Part shown: positions 16,922 through 27,264 of the stretch, piece by piece
Numbering within the stretch: the first letter of the stretch is position 1
Layout of the letters: each line of letters starts with the position of its first letter
Assembly: GCF_004197395.1 (NCBI RefSeq)
Contig: NZ_SELS01000027.1
Span: 1 to 64,000, forward strand
Source: Paraburkholderia sp. UYCP14C
GTDB lineage: Bacteria > Pseudomonadota > Gammaproteobacteria > Burkholderiales > Burkholderiaceae
DNA length: 64,000 nucleotides
Reading direction: 5' to 3'
Position numbers and translations under genes: made by a program
The notes under the pieces: model-generated
Told to the model about the DNA's origin: nothing
The model's database searches: none
The model's input: only the letters and a program-made list of their open reading frames with translations

Positions 16922-17515
16922 ATGCCTGAACAACTGTGGTTGCCCGGGCTCGAGGCGCCGGCCCCGCTCACCGACGGGCTCTTTTTCGCGGTTTATCCCG
17001 ATGCCAACTCCGCAGCCGGTATGGCGAAGTTCGCACAGCAGGTCTGTGCGGAGGTGCATGGGCGCAGCCGCGTGCGCGGTAAGCCACTCGCGGCGAACCG
17101 CTTGCACGTGACGCTGAGGCATCTCGGCAATTTCGCGGGCGGCTTGCCGGCGGATGTGGTCGAGGCGGCGAAGCGGGCGGCCGCGGCGGTCAGCATGGCG
17201 CCGTTCACGGTCGAATTCGACGCGCTCGCCAGCTTTGCGAAAAGGCCGCGGCTCGGGCCGGCGGTGCTGGTCGGCGAGCACGGGGTGCGCGGGCTGCAGG
17301 CACTTCACGATGCGCTCGAAGCGGGCTTGCGGGAGGACGGCATCGAGCCTGACGCGCGCTTTACGCCGCACGTGACGCTGGCCTATGGGATGCCGTGGAT
17401 CGAGCGCCGCCCGGCCGAGCCGGCGTGCTGGAATGTACGGGAGTTTGCGCTGATGCACAGCCTGCTTGGACGAACCCGGCATCTTGTCCTCGCGCGGTGG
17501 CCGTTGGTGGGGTAG
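16922..17515 (+). CDS. thpR: RNA 2',3'-cyclic phosphodiesterase (2H family)
   Basis: A 197-aa protein of the LigT/ThpR family, which opens 2',3'-cyclic phosphates on RNA and was first seen as a 2'-5' RNA ligase. The two HxTx motifs that define the 2H superfamily are present: HVTL at residues 62-65 and HVTL about 95 residues later in ARFTPHVTLAYG. ATG 16922 is chosen because MPEQLWLPG begins the natural N-terminus and GAGGGGACGAGG lies upstream. Earlier in-frame starts would place the LexA box in or next to coding DNA. The upstream SOS box suggests DNA-damage control. Confidence 0.85.
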   Translation: MPEQLWLPGLEAPAPLTDGLFFAVYPDANSAAGMAKFAQQVCAEVHGRSRVRGKPLAANRLHVTLRHLGNFAGGLPADVVEAAKRAAAAVSMAPFTVEFDALASFAKRPRLGPAVLVGEHGVRGLQALHDALEAGLREDGIEPDARFTPHVTLAYGMPWIERRPAEPACWNVREFALMHSLLGRTRHLVLARWPLVG

Positions 17516-17586
17516 AGCGGAGGGGCAGGGGACGCGCGTCGACCACGCGCGATGTCGGATTCGCCGCCGTTTCGTGAGGGAGCTGG

Positions 17587-17712
17587 TTAGAACCGCACGC
17601 TCGTCCCGCAACCTCCGGCATAGGCCCCGCCGCTCGCTGCGGCGCCGCCGCAAAAGACTCCGCATCCGGAAAGCAGCGCGGCCGCCGCAAGCGCGGCTAA
17701 CACGGTGCGCAC
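17587..17712 (-). CDS. Small predicted lipoprotein
   Basis: A 41-aa product if the GTG at 17712 is the start: a short basic N-region, a hydrophobic Ala/Leu stretch, and the lipobox LLSGC followed by GVFCGGAAASGGAYAGGCGT. This is a typical tiny exported lipoprotein with a Gly/Cys-rich mature part of about 25 residues. Upstream in-frame ATG 17823 would add a leader unlike a signal peptide. From memory, similar short Gly-rich lipoproteins occur in other Burkholderia. The start site and expression are uncertain, since no clear ribosome binding site is seen. The rest of 17516-18038 shows no other gene. Confidence 0.5.
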   Translation of the reverse strand: MRTVLAALAAAALLSGCGVFCGGAAASGGAYAGGCGTSVRF

Positions 17713-18038
17713 GCCGATGCGCCGCGACTCGCGCGGGCTCGTTTGCGGGGTCCGCGCGGCGCAGACCGGACCCGGATTCGCGACGGGAAAAGTACTGGAG
17801 TGGCCGATCGGATTGAATGGCATCGCGACATCGACGTCGATGGCAGGGACACACCCGCACGCCGCGCCGGCTAAATGCCGCGCGAGTTGGACGACTTGAC
17901 GACTCACTCTAAGTCCACGCGGAAGCACGGTCAAATGCCGAACGACCGGCAAATCGGCGTTTTTATGCCGTCAAGTGAGCGCTGAACGCCCGTGCGCTCC
18001 CTGATAGAATGCTCGGGCCGCAACGTTGTGGATAGCAG

Positions 18039-19207
<1,169 letters not shown>

Positions 19208-19233
19208 AACCACAACGCCCAACGGGTCTCGCC

Positions 19234-20160
19234 ATGACCGCTCATCGCACCATCGAACTGATTGCGCCATCCGGCTATCCGCACGATCCGGAGGTGCTGC
19301 ATCGCGCGTTGCATCGCCTGCGTACGCAGGGGCATCGTGTCGACGGCGAGGAGGCCGCGAAGCGCCGCTATCAGCGCTTCGCCGGCACTGACGGCGAGCG
19401 TGCGGCCGATCTGAACCGGCTCGCCGATCCCTCGCGCGAGTTGCCCGATGTCGTGCTGGCCGTGCGCGGCGGCTACGGCGCGGTGCGGATCCTGCACGGT
19501 CTCGACTACGAAGGGCTGCAGCGGCGGCTTGCCGATCAGCCGATCGCGCTGGTCGGTCACAGCGACTTCACCGCGATCCAACTGGCGCTGCTCGCGCGCG
19601 CCGGCTTGAAAACTTTCGGCGGCCCGATGCTGATGAGCGATTTCGGCGCCGAGGAACTCAGCGAATTCACGATGCGGCATTTCTGGTCGGCGTTGACGCA
19701 GCCGACCGTCACGGTCGCGAGCAACACCCCGCAAGCGCAGAGCGTCGACGTAACGGGCACGCTGTGGGGCGGCAATCTGGCGGTGGTGGCGTCGCTGGTC
19801 GGCACGCCGTATATGCCGCCGGTGCAGGGCGGCATCCTGTTCGTCGAGGACGTCAACGAGCAGCCGTTCCGCATCGAGCGGATGATCTATCAGCTGCACC
19901 TGGCCGGCATCCTCGCGCAGCAGAAGGCGCTCGTGCTCGGCGATTTCTCGGGCGGCAGACCTTACGACTACGACAACGGCTACGACCTGCACGCGATGGT
20001 CGAGCAAGTGCGCTCGACCATCGGCATTCCGGTCGTGACGGGGCTGCAGTTCGGGCACGTGCACAACATGGTGACGCTGCCGGTCGGCGCTAACGCGCAT
20101 CTGGTCGCCGATGCGCATGGCTTCAGGCTGACGGCGTCGGGCTATCCGAGCCTTGCCTGA
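19234..20160 (+). CDS. ldcA: Murein tetrapeptide L,D-carboxypeptidase (LdcA/S66 family)
   Basis: A 308-aa cytoplasmic serine peptidase of family S66. It trims the terminal D-Ala from murein tetrapeptides during wall recycling. The S66 elements are visible: VVLAVRGGYGAVRILHGLDY, the nucleophile Ser110 in ALVGHSDFTAIQ, a Glu in FVEDVNEQPFRIERM, and the His in FGHVHNMVTLPVGA. It starts 26 bp after tadA on the same strand, so the two may be transcribed together with DUF1992. Confidence 0.92.
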   Translation: MTAHRTIELIAPSGYPHDPEVLHRALHRLRTQGHRVDGEEAAKRRYQRFAGTDGERAADLNRLADPSRELPDVVLAVRGGYGAVRILHGLDYEGLQRRLADQPIALVGHSDFTAIQLALLARAGLKTFGGPMLMSDFGAEELSEFTMRHFWSALTQPTVTVASNTPQAQSVDVTGTLWGGNLAVVASLVGTPYMPPVQGGILFVEDVNEQPFRIERMIYQLHLAGILAQQKALVLGDFSGGRPYDYDNGYDLHAMVEQVRSTIGIPVVTGLQFGHVHNMVTLPVGANAHLVADAHGFRLTASGYPSLA

Positions 20161-20275
20161 AGCGGCTCGGACGGGGCAGAGGCGGGCGCATCGGCCGCTT
20201 TTTTTCAACCCAGCAACGCAACTAACTGTCAGCGTTTGAACCCTCACCAGCTCTCACACCCGCCGCCAATGTCTT

Positions 20276-20297
20276 CAGTTTTTGTTGACAAAAACTG
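20276..20297. promoter_or_regulatory. Perfect palindrome, candidate GntR operator 1
   Basis: A 22-bp perfect inverted repeat: CAGTTTTTGT, a TG spacer, then ACAAAAACTG. Its centre TTGTTGACAA resembles the TNGTNNACNA-type sites of FadR-like GntR regulators. It lies 182 bp upstream of the GntR gene. Confidence 0.55.
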
Positions 20298-20422
20298 GCC
20301 GACAACAATCGGCGTGGCATCGACAAAACGGGGTAAGATTCCCGTCAGACGCCCATGCAGCTTGGCTTGCAGACTTTCTCTGACGCAACGCAGCACCGAA
20401 ACTGTCGAAAATCGACGCAAAA

Positions 20423-20434
20423 ATTGTTGACAAT
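20423..20434. promoter_or_regulatory. Inverted repeat, candidate GntR operator 2
   Basis: ATTGTTGACAAT, a palindrome with the same TTGTTGACAA core as the site 140 bp upstream, lies 45 bp before the GntR start. Two equal cores in one promoter region suggest autoregulation, possibly by looping. The rest of 20161-20478 shows no gene. Confidence 0.55.
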
Positions 20435-20478
20435 ATTTGTGTCCGTCCTATGATGACCAACATACCGAGACGCCAATC

Positions 20479-21192
20479 ATGTCCGACCTTGAATCCGCCG
20501 CGAACAGTTCGAAGCCCGAAGCAATCGCCGAGCGCATCCGCGCGGCGATCCTCGAGCACCGGCTGGCACCCGGGGCGAAACTCACCGAAGCTCAGCTCTG
20601 CGAAGTATTCGGTGTGAAACGCGGCCCGATCCGGCAGGCGCTGTCGCAGCTGGCGGGTGAGCGCCTCGTCGACCTCGAGCCGAATCGTGGCGCGTTCGTC
20701 GCGAGTCCGTCGTTGCAGGAAGTGCATGAGGTGTTCGAAATGCGCCGCATCATCGAGCTGGCCGTCGTCGAAAAGATCTGTAGCGGACACGGCATTCGGC
20801 GCCTGAAGAATATCGGCGGCATGATCGGCCGCGAACGCAAGGCGTTCGAAACGCGGGATTTTCCGGCATGGATCCGCTTGTCGGGCGAGTTTCATACGGA
20901 GCTCGCGAACCTGGCTGGCAACTCGGTGTTGTGCGATTGCCTGAACGGACTGGTCGCGCGTTCCACGCTGATCTCCGCGCTGTACGAGTCGCTCGGACGC
21001 AGCTCGTGCTCGTTCGAGGACCATGAAGCGATTCTCGCCGCGCTCGACGCCGGCGATGCGAAGCAGGCGGCGGCGCTGATGTCGCGCCATCTGCAAAGCG
21101 TCGAGTTGAAGATGCTGGAACGCCCCGCGCGCGGGGCGGCGGATCTGCATGAAGTATTCGGCGCGCTCGCGCCGAAAGAAACATCCACGTAG
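20479..21192 (+). CDS. GntR family regulator with FCD domain
   Basis: A 237-aa regulator. The N-terminal winged helix-turn-helix has AIAERIRAAILEHRLAPGAK and LTEAQLCEVFGVKRGPIRQA (residues 14-75). An FCD effector domain covers about 85-215, with the metal/ligand-binding Asp and His residues of that fold spread over helices (FHTELA, FEDHEAI, LMSRHL). ATG 20479 follows two palindromes with a TTGTTGACAA core. It is followed by an allantoin-type transporter and ureide degradation genes, so it probably senses a purine or ureide intermediate and controls this locus. Confidence 0.88.
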   Translation: MSDLESAANSSKPEAIAERIRAAILEHRLAPGAKLTEAQLCEVFGVKRGPIRQALSQLAGERLVDLEPNRGAFVASPSLQEVHEVFEMRRIIELAVVEKICSGHGIRRLKNIGGMIGRERKAFETRDFPAWIRLSGEFHTELANLAGNSVLCDCLNGLVARSTLISALYESLGRSSCSFEDHEAILAALDAGDAKQAAALMSRHLQSVELKMLERPARGAADLHEVFGALAPKETST

Positions 21193-21560
21193 ACAGCCGA
21201 AGCCGGCTCCACGCCAGGCTGAGGCAAGCGGCAAGCGAGCGCCCGTTGGTGGTGCGCGCCGCACTGAATTGAACTGAACCAATAGATGCACGGCAGGGCG
21301 GCCTCGCGTGAGCGCCGCCGGCCTGAACACGCACGTCCGTCGTGAGACGACGGAGTTTCGGGTAGCGACGCATCGCCGGAAATCCGCGGCGGCCGGCGAT
21401 GCGACAACCACAAGTACTTCAGTACGGAGACACGCGCGGCACGGTCCGGGACCACGGAGCCGACTTCTTCGACCCAAGCGGGGCGGGAAGCGAGCAACTG
21501 GCATGACCGATGCAACGTCCGTCGATGCTTTTTCGACGGTCCCTATCCAAAGGAGGAATC
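21193..21560 (+). promoter_or_regulatory. Structured leader before the NCS1 transporter
   Basis: A 368-bp region without a gene but with several clean hairpins: CCGTCGT-gag-ACGACGG (21337-21353), an 11-bp perfect stem CGCATCGCCGG with CCGGCGATGCG (21369-21403), and GTACT-tc-AGTAC (21414-21425). GGTCC/GGACC follows near 21450. AAGGAGG at 21550-21556 serves the transporter. This could be a structured 5' untranslated region or attenuator. I do not recognise a known riboswitch class. Confidence 0.4.
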
Positions 21561-23042
21561 ATGGCTCAGTTCAGTGCAGCGCCAGGCAGTCACCCCATCA
21601 CCAGCTATCCGGAGGGCACGGCTCAAGCCGATTCGTCGATGCCGGCCGGCTACAGCGAGCGGCTCTACAACGAGGACCTTGCGCCGCTGCACGCGCAGAC
21701 CTGGAACGCGTACAACATCTTCGCGTTCTGGATGTCGGACGTGCATAGCGTCGGCGGCTATGTATTCGCGGGGAGTCTCTTCGCGCTCGGCCTGACGAGC
21801 TGGCAAGTGCTGGTGTCGCTGCTGATCGGCATCACGCTGGTGAACGTGCTGTGCAACCTGATCGCGAAGCCGAGCCAGATGAATGGCGTGCCGTACCCGG
21901 TCGCGTGCCGCGCGACCTTCGGTGTGCTCGGAGCGAATGTTCCCGCGGTGATCCGCGGCTTGATCGCGGTCGCGTGGTACGGCATCCAGACCTATCTGGC
22001 GTCGAGCGCGCTCGTGATCGTCGTGCTGAAGTTCGTGCCGCAACTGTTGCCCTATGCGGACGTGCATCGGCATGGTCTGCTCGGTCTGTCGACACTCGGC
22101 TGGGCCGGCTTCATGCTGCTGTGGGTACTGCAGGCGCTGGTGTTCTGGCACGGCATGGAGACCATCAAGAAGTTCATCGACTTCGCCGGGCCGGCCGTGT
22201 ATGTGGTGATGTTCATTCTCGCCGGCTACATGGTGTATCGCGCAGGCTTGCACAACATCGGTATCAACCTGGGCGGCGTCAAATATCACGGCATGGAAGT
22301 GGTGCCGGTGATGATCACGGCGATCTCGCTGGTGGTGTCGTACTTCTCCGGACCGATGCTGAATTTCGGCGACTTCTCGCGCTACGGCAAGAGCTTTCGC
22401 AGCGTCAAGCGCGGCAACTTCTGGGGCCTGCCGGTCAACTTCCTCGCGTTCTCGCTGGTGACGGTGATCACGACGGCGGCCACGCTGCCGGTGTTCGGCG
22501 AACTGATTACGGACCCGGTCGAAACGGTGGGCCGCATCGACTATCCGATGGCGGTGATTCTCGGCGCGCTGACCTTCACGATCGCCACGATCGGCATCAA
22601 CATCGTCGCTAACTTCGTGTCGCCGGCTTTCGACTTCTCGAACGTCGCGCCGCGTCTGATCAGCTGGCGCGCCGGCGGCATGCTCGCGGCGGTCGCGTCG
22701 ATCTTCATCACGCCGTGGAACCTGTTCAACAATCCGGCCGTGATCCACTACACGCTCGACGTGCTCGGCAGCTTCATCGGACCTTTGTACGGCGTCCTGA
22801 TCGTCGACTTCTACCTCGTCAAGCGCCAGAAGATCGTGCTCGACGATCTGTACACGGTCGCGCCGAGCGGTTCGTACTGGTATCGCAACGGCGTCAACTA
22901 TCGGGCGGTGGCCGCGTTGCTGCCGGCCGCGCTGATCGCGGTGATCTGCGTGATGGTGCCGGGGCTCGACGGCTGCGCGAACTTCTCGTGGTTCATCGGC
23001 GCGGGACTCGCTGCGCTGTTTTACCGGATCCTCGCCCGCTGA
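21561..23042 (+). CDS. NCS1 family nucleobase/allantoin transporter
   Basis: A 493-aa permease with about twelve membrane segments, of the NCS1 family (cytosine, allantoin, hydantoin and uracil permeases). Characteristic stretches are LAPLHAQTWNAYNIFAFWMS near the N-terminus, NGVPYPVACRATFGVLGANV, and GPMLNFGDFSRYGKS. AAGGAGG five bases before ATG 21561 fixes the start. Position beside allantoinase, allantoicase and ureidoglycolate lyase points to allantoin or urate as substrate, in symport with H+ or Na+. This assignment is from context. Confidence 0.88.
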   Translation: MAQFSAAPGSHPITSYPEGTAQADSSMPAGYSERLYNEDLAPLHAQTWNAYNIFAFWMSDVHSVGGYVFAGSLFALGLTSWQVLVSLLIGITLVNVLCNLIAKPSQMNGVPYPVACRATFGVLGANVPAVIRGLIAVAWYGIQTYLASSALVIVVLKFVPQLLPYADVHRHGLLGLSTLGWAGFMLLWVLQALVFWHGMETIKKFIDFAGPAVYVVMFILAGYMVYRAGLHNIGINLGGVKYHGMEVVPVMITAISLVVSYFSGPMLNFGDFSRYGKSFRSVKRGNFWGLPVNFLAFSLVTVITTAATLPVFGELITDPVETVGRIDYPMAVILGALTFTIATIGINIVANFVSPAFDFSNVAPRLISWRAGGMLAAVASIFITPWNLFNNPAVIHYTLDVLGSFIGPLYGVLIVDFYLVKRQKIVLDDLYTVAPSGSYWYRNGVNYRAVAALLPAALIAVICVMVPGLDGCANFSWFIGAGLAALFYRILAR

Positions 23043-23098
23043 GCTTCACGAAGCACCAGGTTTTCGCCGCTGCAACAACGAGTCGAACAGGAGTCGCC

Positions 23099-23935
23099 AT
23101 GCGTATCAAACTGATCAATCCGAACACGACCCACCGCATGACCGAGGCGATGGGGCGCTGCGCGCGCGACGTCGCCGCGCCCGGCACCGAAGTGATCGCC
23201 GTCAATCCGACGATGGGCCCGCCGTCGATCGAGGGCTATTACGACGAAGCGCTCGCCACGCCGGGTCTGCTCGCCGAAGTCGCGGCGGGCGAACGGGAAG
23301 GCTGCGACGGCTACGTGATCGCGTGCTTCGGCGACCCCGGTCTCTATGCGGCGCGCGAGTTGGCGCGCGGCCCGGTGATCGGCATCGCCGAAGCGGCGAT
23401 GCACGCGGCGAGCGTGCTCGCGCCGGGCTTTTCGGTCGTGACGACGCTCGCGCGCACCTGCGGCATGGCCTGGCATCTGGCCGAGCGCTACGGTATGAAG
23501 CGCTTCTGCCGCAACGTGCGGGCGACCGACGTCGCCGTGCTCGATCTCGACAAGCCGGGTTCGGCGGCGCGCCGCATCATCCTCGACGAATGCCGCCGCG
23601 CGCTCGACGAGGACGGCTCGGATGCGATCGTGCTCGGTTGTGCGGGCATGGCCGAGCTGTGCGCGGAGATCGAGGACGCACTCGGCGCGCCGGTGATCGA
23701 AGGCGTGACGGCGGCCGTCAAATGGACCGAGGCGCTGGTGGCGCTGCGTCTCGCGACGGCCAAGCGCGGCGACTACGCGCGCCCGCTCGCGAAGCGCTAC
23801 GACGGCGCGCTCGCCTCGTTCAGCCCGGGCGCGGACGACTCCATCGCCGCGCAAGCCGAACGTAATCCGGCCACTCTGCGCGCCGCGCCGCGGGTAAACG
23901 CCGAGTCGGCGGACTCGCACATACACTCGGTGTAA
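23099..23935 (+). CDS. Asp/Glu-type racemase, probable allantoin racemase
   Basis: A 278-aa protein of the Asp/Glu/hydantoin racemase superfamily. MRIKLINPNTTHRMTEAMG is the typical N-terminus, GYVIACFGDPGLYAARELA carries the first catalytic Cys, and DAIVLGCAGMAELC the second. HpxA-type enzymes convert R- to S-allantoin, which allantoinase needs, and the gene lies between the NCS1 transporter and PuuE. A hydantoin racemase is the alternative. The C-terminal ~35 residues are an extra polar tail. Spacing to the transporter is 56 bp, so co-transcription is likely. Confidence 0.8.
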   Translation: MRIKLINPNTTHRMTEAMGRCARDVAAPGTEVIAVNPTMGPPSIEGYYDEALATPGLLAEVAAGEREGCDGYVIACFGDPGLYAARELARGPVIGIAEAAMHAASVLAPGFSVVTTLARTCGMAWHLAERYGMKRFCRNVRATDVAVLDLDKPGSAARRIILDECRRALDEDGSDAIVLGCAGMAELCAEIEDALGAPVIEGVTAAVKWTEALVALRLATAKRGDYARPLAKRYDGALASFSPGADDSIAAQAERNPATLRAAPRVNAESADSHIHSV

Positions 23936-24164
23936 CACGCACTATCTGCCCCGCTGTATGGGCGCACCGGGGTGTTTTAGCTACACTGGTTCAACTCGGT
24001 GCGGCGGCTTCGGCTGCCGCTGAAGCCTCCGTCAAGCGTCTTCGTGAGCAAATCGCGCCGCCGCTGCCGAGGGGTTTCGAGCCGCGGCGGTCCTCAAGTC
24101 AATCATGCGGCCCGCCCGAGCTTCACGCGAATTCCTGGCCCCGTCACTACGCATCCGTCAAACC

Positions 24165-25115
24165 ATGCCACTCGACCCGAACTACCCACGCGATCTGATC
24201 GGCTACGGCCGCCACCCGGTGCAGGCGAACTGGCCGGGCCGAGCGCGCGTCGCGGTGCAATTCGTCCTCAACTACGAAGAGGGCGGCGAAAACTGCGTGC
24301 TGCACGGCGATTCCGGTTCCGAGCAGTTCCTGTCGGAGATCGTGGGCGCGGCGTCGTATCCGGCGCGGCACATGAGCATGGAGTCGATCTACGAATACGG
24401 CTCGCGCGCGGGCGTGTGGCGCATCCTGCGCGAATTCGAAAAGCGCAAGCTGCCGCTGACGGTATTCGGCGTCGGCATGGCGATCGAACGGCATCCGGAA
24501 GTTGCGCGGGCGTTCGTCGAACTCGGGCATGAGATCGCTTGCCACGGCTATCGCTGGATTCACTATCAGGACATGTCGCCGGAGAAGGAAGCAGAGCACA
24601 TGCGCCTCGGCATGCAGGCGATCGAGCGCGTGACCGGCGTGCGGCCGCTCGGCTGGTACACCGGCCGCGACAGTCCGAACACGCATCGGCTGGTCGCCGA
24701 ATATGGCGGCTTCCTGTACGACTCCGATTACTACGGCGACGACCTGCCGTTCTGGATGGACGTCGAAGTATCGGGCGGCAAGAGCGTGCCGCAACTGATC
24801 GTGCCGTACACGCTCGACACCAACGACATGCGCTTCGCCACCCCGCAAGGCTTCAACACCGCGGACCACTTCTTCACCTACCTGCGCGACGCATTCGACG
24901 TGCTGTACGAAGAGGGCGACGAAGCGCCGAAGATGCTGTCGATCGGCATGCACTGCCGGCTGCTCGGGCGGCCGGGACGTTTTCGCGCGCTGCAGCGCTT
25001 TCTCGATCACATCGAGCAGCACGATCGCGTATGGGTGTCGCGGCGCGTCGATATCGCGCGGCACTGGCACGAAACTCATCCTTACCAACAAGACAACCGC
25101 GAGGCGGCGGCATGA
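24165..25115 (+). CDS. puuE: Allantoinase PuuE (polysaccharide-deacetylase fold)
   Basis: A 316-aa metal-independent allantoinase of the PuuE type, which hydrolyses allantoin to allantoate using a NodB-like fold. It is not the DHOase-like AllB type. Typical stretches are PRDLIGYGRHPVQANWPGRA then RVAVQFVLNYEEGGEN, YEYGSRAGVWRILREF, HEIACHGYRWIHYQDMSPE and GWYTGRDSPNTHRLVAEYGG. ATG 24165 gives the standard MPLDPNYPRDLIGYG start; the longer frame has an unlikely extension. The stop overlaps uraD (ATGA). Confidence 0.93.
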   Translation: MPLDPNYPRDLIGYGRHPVQANWPGRARVAVQFVLNYEEGGENCVLHGDSGSEQFLSEIVGAASYPARHMSMESIYEYGSRAGVWRILREFEKRKLPLTVFGVGMAIERHPEVARAFVELGHEIACHGYRWIHYQDMSPEKEAEHMRLGMQAIERVTGVRPLGWYTGRDSPNTHRLVAEYGGFLYDSDYYGDDLPFWMDVEVSGGKSVPQLIVPYTLDTNDMRFATPQGFNTADHFFTYLRDAFDVLYEEGDEAPKMLSIGMHCRLLGRPGRFRALQRFLDHIEQHDRVWVSRRVDIARHWHETHPYQQDNREAAA

Positions 25116-25633
25116 AGGCGATGCAATACACCCTGGACCAACTCAACCGCATCTCGACCGACGCCTTCGTCGCGGCGCTGTCGGGCATCTTCGAGCACTC
25201 GCCGTGGGTCGCGGAGATTGCGGCGCAGGAGCGGCCGTTCGCGAGCATCGACGAGCTGCATCGCAGGATGTCGCAGATCGTCGAAACCTCGGGAGAAGAC
25301 AGGCAGCTCGCGCTGATCAACGCGCACCCGGAGCTGGCCGGCAAGGCCGCCGTGCGCGGCGAGCTGACGGCGGAATCGACGCGCGAGCAAAGCGGCGCGG
25401 GCCTCGCGCAATGCACGCAGGAAGAGTTCGACAAGCTGCTGGCGCTCAACCACGCATATCGCGAGAAATTCGGCTTTCCGTTCATTCTCGCGGTGCGCGG
25501 CTATGACCGCCACGGCATCATCGCGAACTTCGAATCGCGCGTGAACAATAGCCGCACCGACGAAATGCGCGCGAGCCTCGATCAGATCTATCGCATTGCA
25601 CGTTTCCGGCTCGACGACCTGATCAGCGCGTGA
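25112..25633 (+). CDS. uraD: OHCU decarboxylase
   Basis: A 173-aa 2-oxo-4-hydroxy-4-carboxy-5-ureidoimidazoline decarboxylase, the third step of urate to S-allantoin. Family motifs are [14 protein letters not shown] near the N-terminus, [20 protein letters not shown] (with the catalytic His in NAHPEL), and [21 protein letters not shown]. The ATG at 25112 overlaps the puuE stop, so the two are coupled. Confidence 0.95.
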   Translation: MKAMQYTLDQLNRISTDAFVAALSGIFEHSPWVAEIAAQERPFASIDELHRRMSQIVETSGEDRQLALINAHPELAGKAAVRGELTAESTREQSGAGLAQCTQEEFDKLLALNHAYREKFGFPFILAVRGYDRHGIIANFESRVNNSRTDEMRASLDQIYRIARFRLDDLISA

Positions 25634-25671
25634 CGCGCATCGCGTCACGCAGCGAGCCGCAACGTTTTTTT
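25628..25671 (+). terminator. Hairpin plus T-run between uraD and allantoicase
   Basis: A perfect 10-bp stem, GCGTGACGCG-cat-CGCGTCACGC (25628-25650), overlaps the uraD stop, and a run of seven T follows at 25665-25671. The 14-nt gap between stem and T-run is too long for a standard intrinsic terminator. It may be an attenuator or an mRNA-stabilising hairpin. Confidence 0.35.
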
Positions 25672-25700
25672 CGCACCAATCGATATCAAGGACGACAAAG

Positions 25701-26711
25701 ATGGCACTTCCGATTCTCGACCCCAACGCACCGGAATTCACGCGCCGTTACGTGAATCTGGCGGACCCGCGTCTGGGCGCGCAGGCGCTCGAGGCCAGCG
25801 ACGAATTCTTCGCGTCTAAAGACCGCATGCTGAATCCGGAACCGGCCGTCTTCATTCCGGGCAAGTACGACAACAACGGCAAATGGATGGACGGCTGGGA
25901 AACGCGCCGCAAGCGCACGACCGGCTACGACTGGTGCGTCGTCAAGCTCGCGCGGCCCGGCGTGATCAAGGGGCTCGACCTCGACACCAGCCATTTCACC
26001 GGCAACTTCCCGCCGGCGGCGTCGGTGGAAGCGGCGCGCGTGGTGGATGGCGAGCCGAACCAGGCGACGCAATGGACCGAGATCGTGCCGTCGACCACCC
26101 TGCAGGGCAATAGCCACCACTACCTCGAAGTCGGCGACGCGAATGCGTATACGCATCTGCGCGTGAACATCTATCCGGACGGCGGCATCGCGCGTCTGCG
26201 GGTGTACGGTCAGCCGCAGGTGGACTGGGCGACTGCGAGCCGCACCGAGCAGTTCGATCTCGCGGCGATGGAAAACGGCGCGTATCTGGTCGGCGCGAAC
26301 AACCAGCACTTCGGCGCGGCCTCTACGCTGCTGATGCCGGGCCGCGGCGTGAACATGGGTGACGGTTGGGAAACGCGTCGTCGCCGCGAGCCGGGCAACG
26401 ACTGGGCGATCATCGCGCTCGCGCAGCCGGGCGTGATCCGCAAGATCGAAGTCGACACCGCGCACTTCAAGGGCAATTATCCGGATCGCTGCTCGATCCA
26501 GGCCGCGTACGTGAAGGGCGGCACCGACAGCTCGCTGGTCACGCAGGCGATGTTCTGGCCGGTGCTGCTCGGCGAACAGAAGCTGCAGATGGACAAGCAG
26601 CATTTCTTCGAAAGCGAGATCGCGGCGCTCGGGCCCGTCACGCATGTGCGCTTCAACATCTATCCGGACGGCGGTGTGTCGCGTCTGCGTCTGTGGGGTA
26701 CGCTCGAATGA
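25701..26711 (+). CDS. alc: Allantoicase
   Basis: A 336-aa enzyme that hydrolyses allantoate to ureidoglycolate and urea. It shows the two homologous beta-sandwich repeats of the family: [20 protein letters not shown] ... [18 protein letters not shown] in the first half, and [20 protein letters not shown] ... [20 protein letters not shown] in the second. Each is followed by an [11 protein letters not shown].(A/S)RLR-type segment. The length is standard. It lies 67 bp after uraD and overlaps ureidoglycolate lyase by 4 bp. Confidence 0.95.
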   Translation: MALPILDPNAPEFTRRYVNLADPRLGAQALEASDEFFASKDRMLNPEPAVFIPGKYDNNGKWMDGWETRRKRTTGYDWCVVKLARPGVIKGLDLDTSHFTGNFPPAASVEAARVVDGEPNQATQWTEIVPSTTLQGNSHHYLEVGDANAYTHLRVNIYPDGGIARLRVYGQPQVDWATASRTEQFDLAAMENGAYLVGANNQHFGAASTLLMPGRGVNMGDGWETRRRREPGNDWAIIALAQPGVIRKIEVDTAHFKGNYPDRCSIQAAYVKGGTDSSLVTQAMFWPVLLGEQKLQMDKQHFFESEIAALGPVTHVRFNIYPDGGVSRLRLWGTLE

Positions 26712-27220
26712 AAACGCTCGCTATCGAACCGCTGACGAAAGAGGCGTTCGCCGCATTCGGCGACGTGATAGAACTCGAAGGCGCGAAGCAGATTCCGATC
26801 AACCTCGGCACGACGATCCGTTATCACGACCTCGCGAAAGTCGACGTGACCGACGAGCACGGCCGCACGCTGGTCAATCTGTTTCGTGGTCAGCCGCGCA
26901 CGCTGCCGTTCGAAGTGAAGATGCTGGAGCGTCATCCGCTCGGCAGTCAGGCGTTCGTGCCGCTGAACGACAAGCCGTATCTGGTCGTCGTCGCGCCTGT
27001 GGGCGAGCTCGACGAGACGCAGATCCGCGCGTTCGTCACGAGCGGCTGGCAGGGCGTCAACTATGCGAAAGGCGTGTGGCACCATCCGCTGATCGCGTTG
27101 GGCGAGGTGAGCGACTTCATCGTCGTCGATCGTGGCGGGGAGGGGCTCAATCTGAACGAGCAGGATCTGGCGGAGTCGCTGTGGCTCACGGAAGATGCGT
27201 TGAGCGCGGTGGCGGTTTGA
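26708..27220 (+). CDS. allA: Ureidoglycolate lyase
   Basis: A 170-aa cupin-fold enzyme that splits ureidoglycolate into glyoxylate and urea. Family stretches are [20 protein letters not shown] at the N-terminus, [20 protein letters not shown] in the middle, and [20 protein letters not shown] towards the end. The ATG overlaps the alc stop (ATGA). It is the last gene of the forward ureide operon, followed by a strong bidirectional terminator. Glyoxylate produced here could feed the reductase at 39.8 kb only through glyoxylate carboligase, which is not in this window. Confidence 0.95.
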   Translation: MKTLAIEPLTKEAFAAFGDVIELEGAKQIPINLGTTIRYHDLAKVDVTDEHGRTLVNLFRGQPRTLPFEVKMLERHPLGSQAFVPLNDKPYLVVVAPVGELDETQIRAFVTSGWQGVNYAKGVWHHPLIALGEVSDFIVVDRGGEGLNLNEQDLAESLWLTEDALSAVAV

Positions 27221-27264
27221 CGGCAATCCAGCTGCCGGGCAACCGGTAGCGTTGTGGTTTTAAG

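Noticed and set aside
21337-21425. Known guanidine or purine riboswitch
   Set aside because: The hairpins are real, but I could not place the conserved core bases of those classes.
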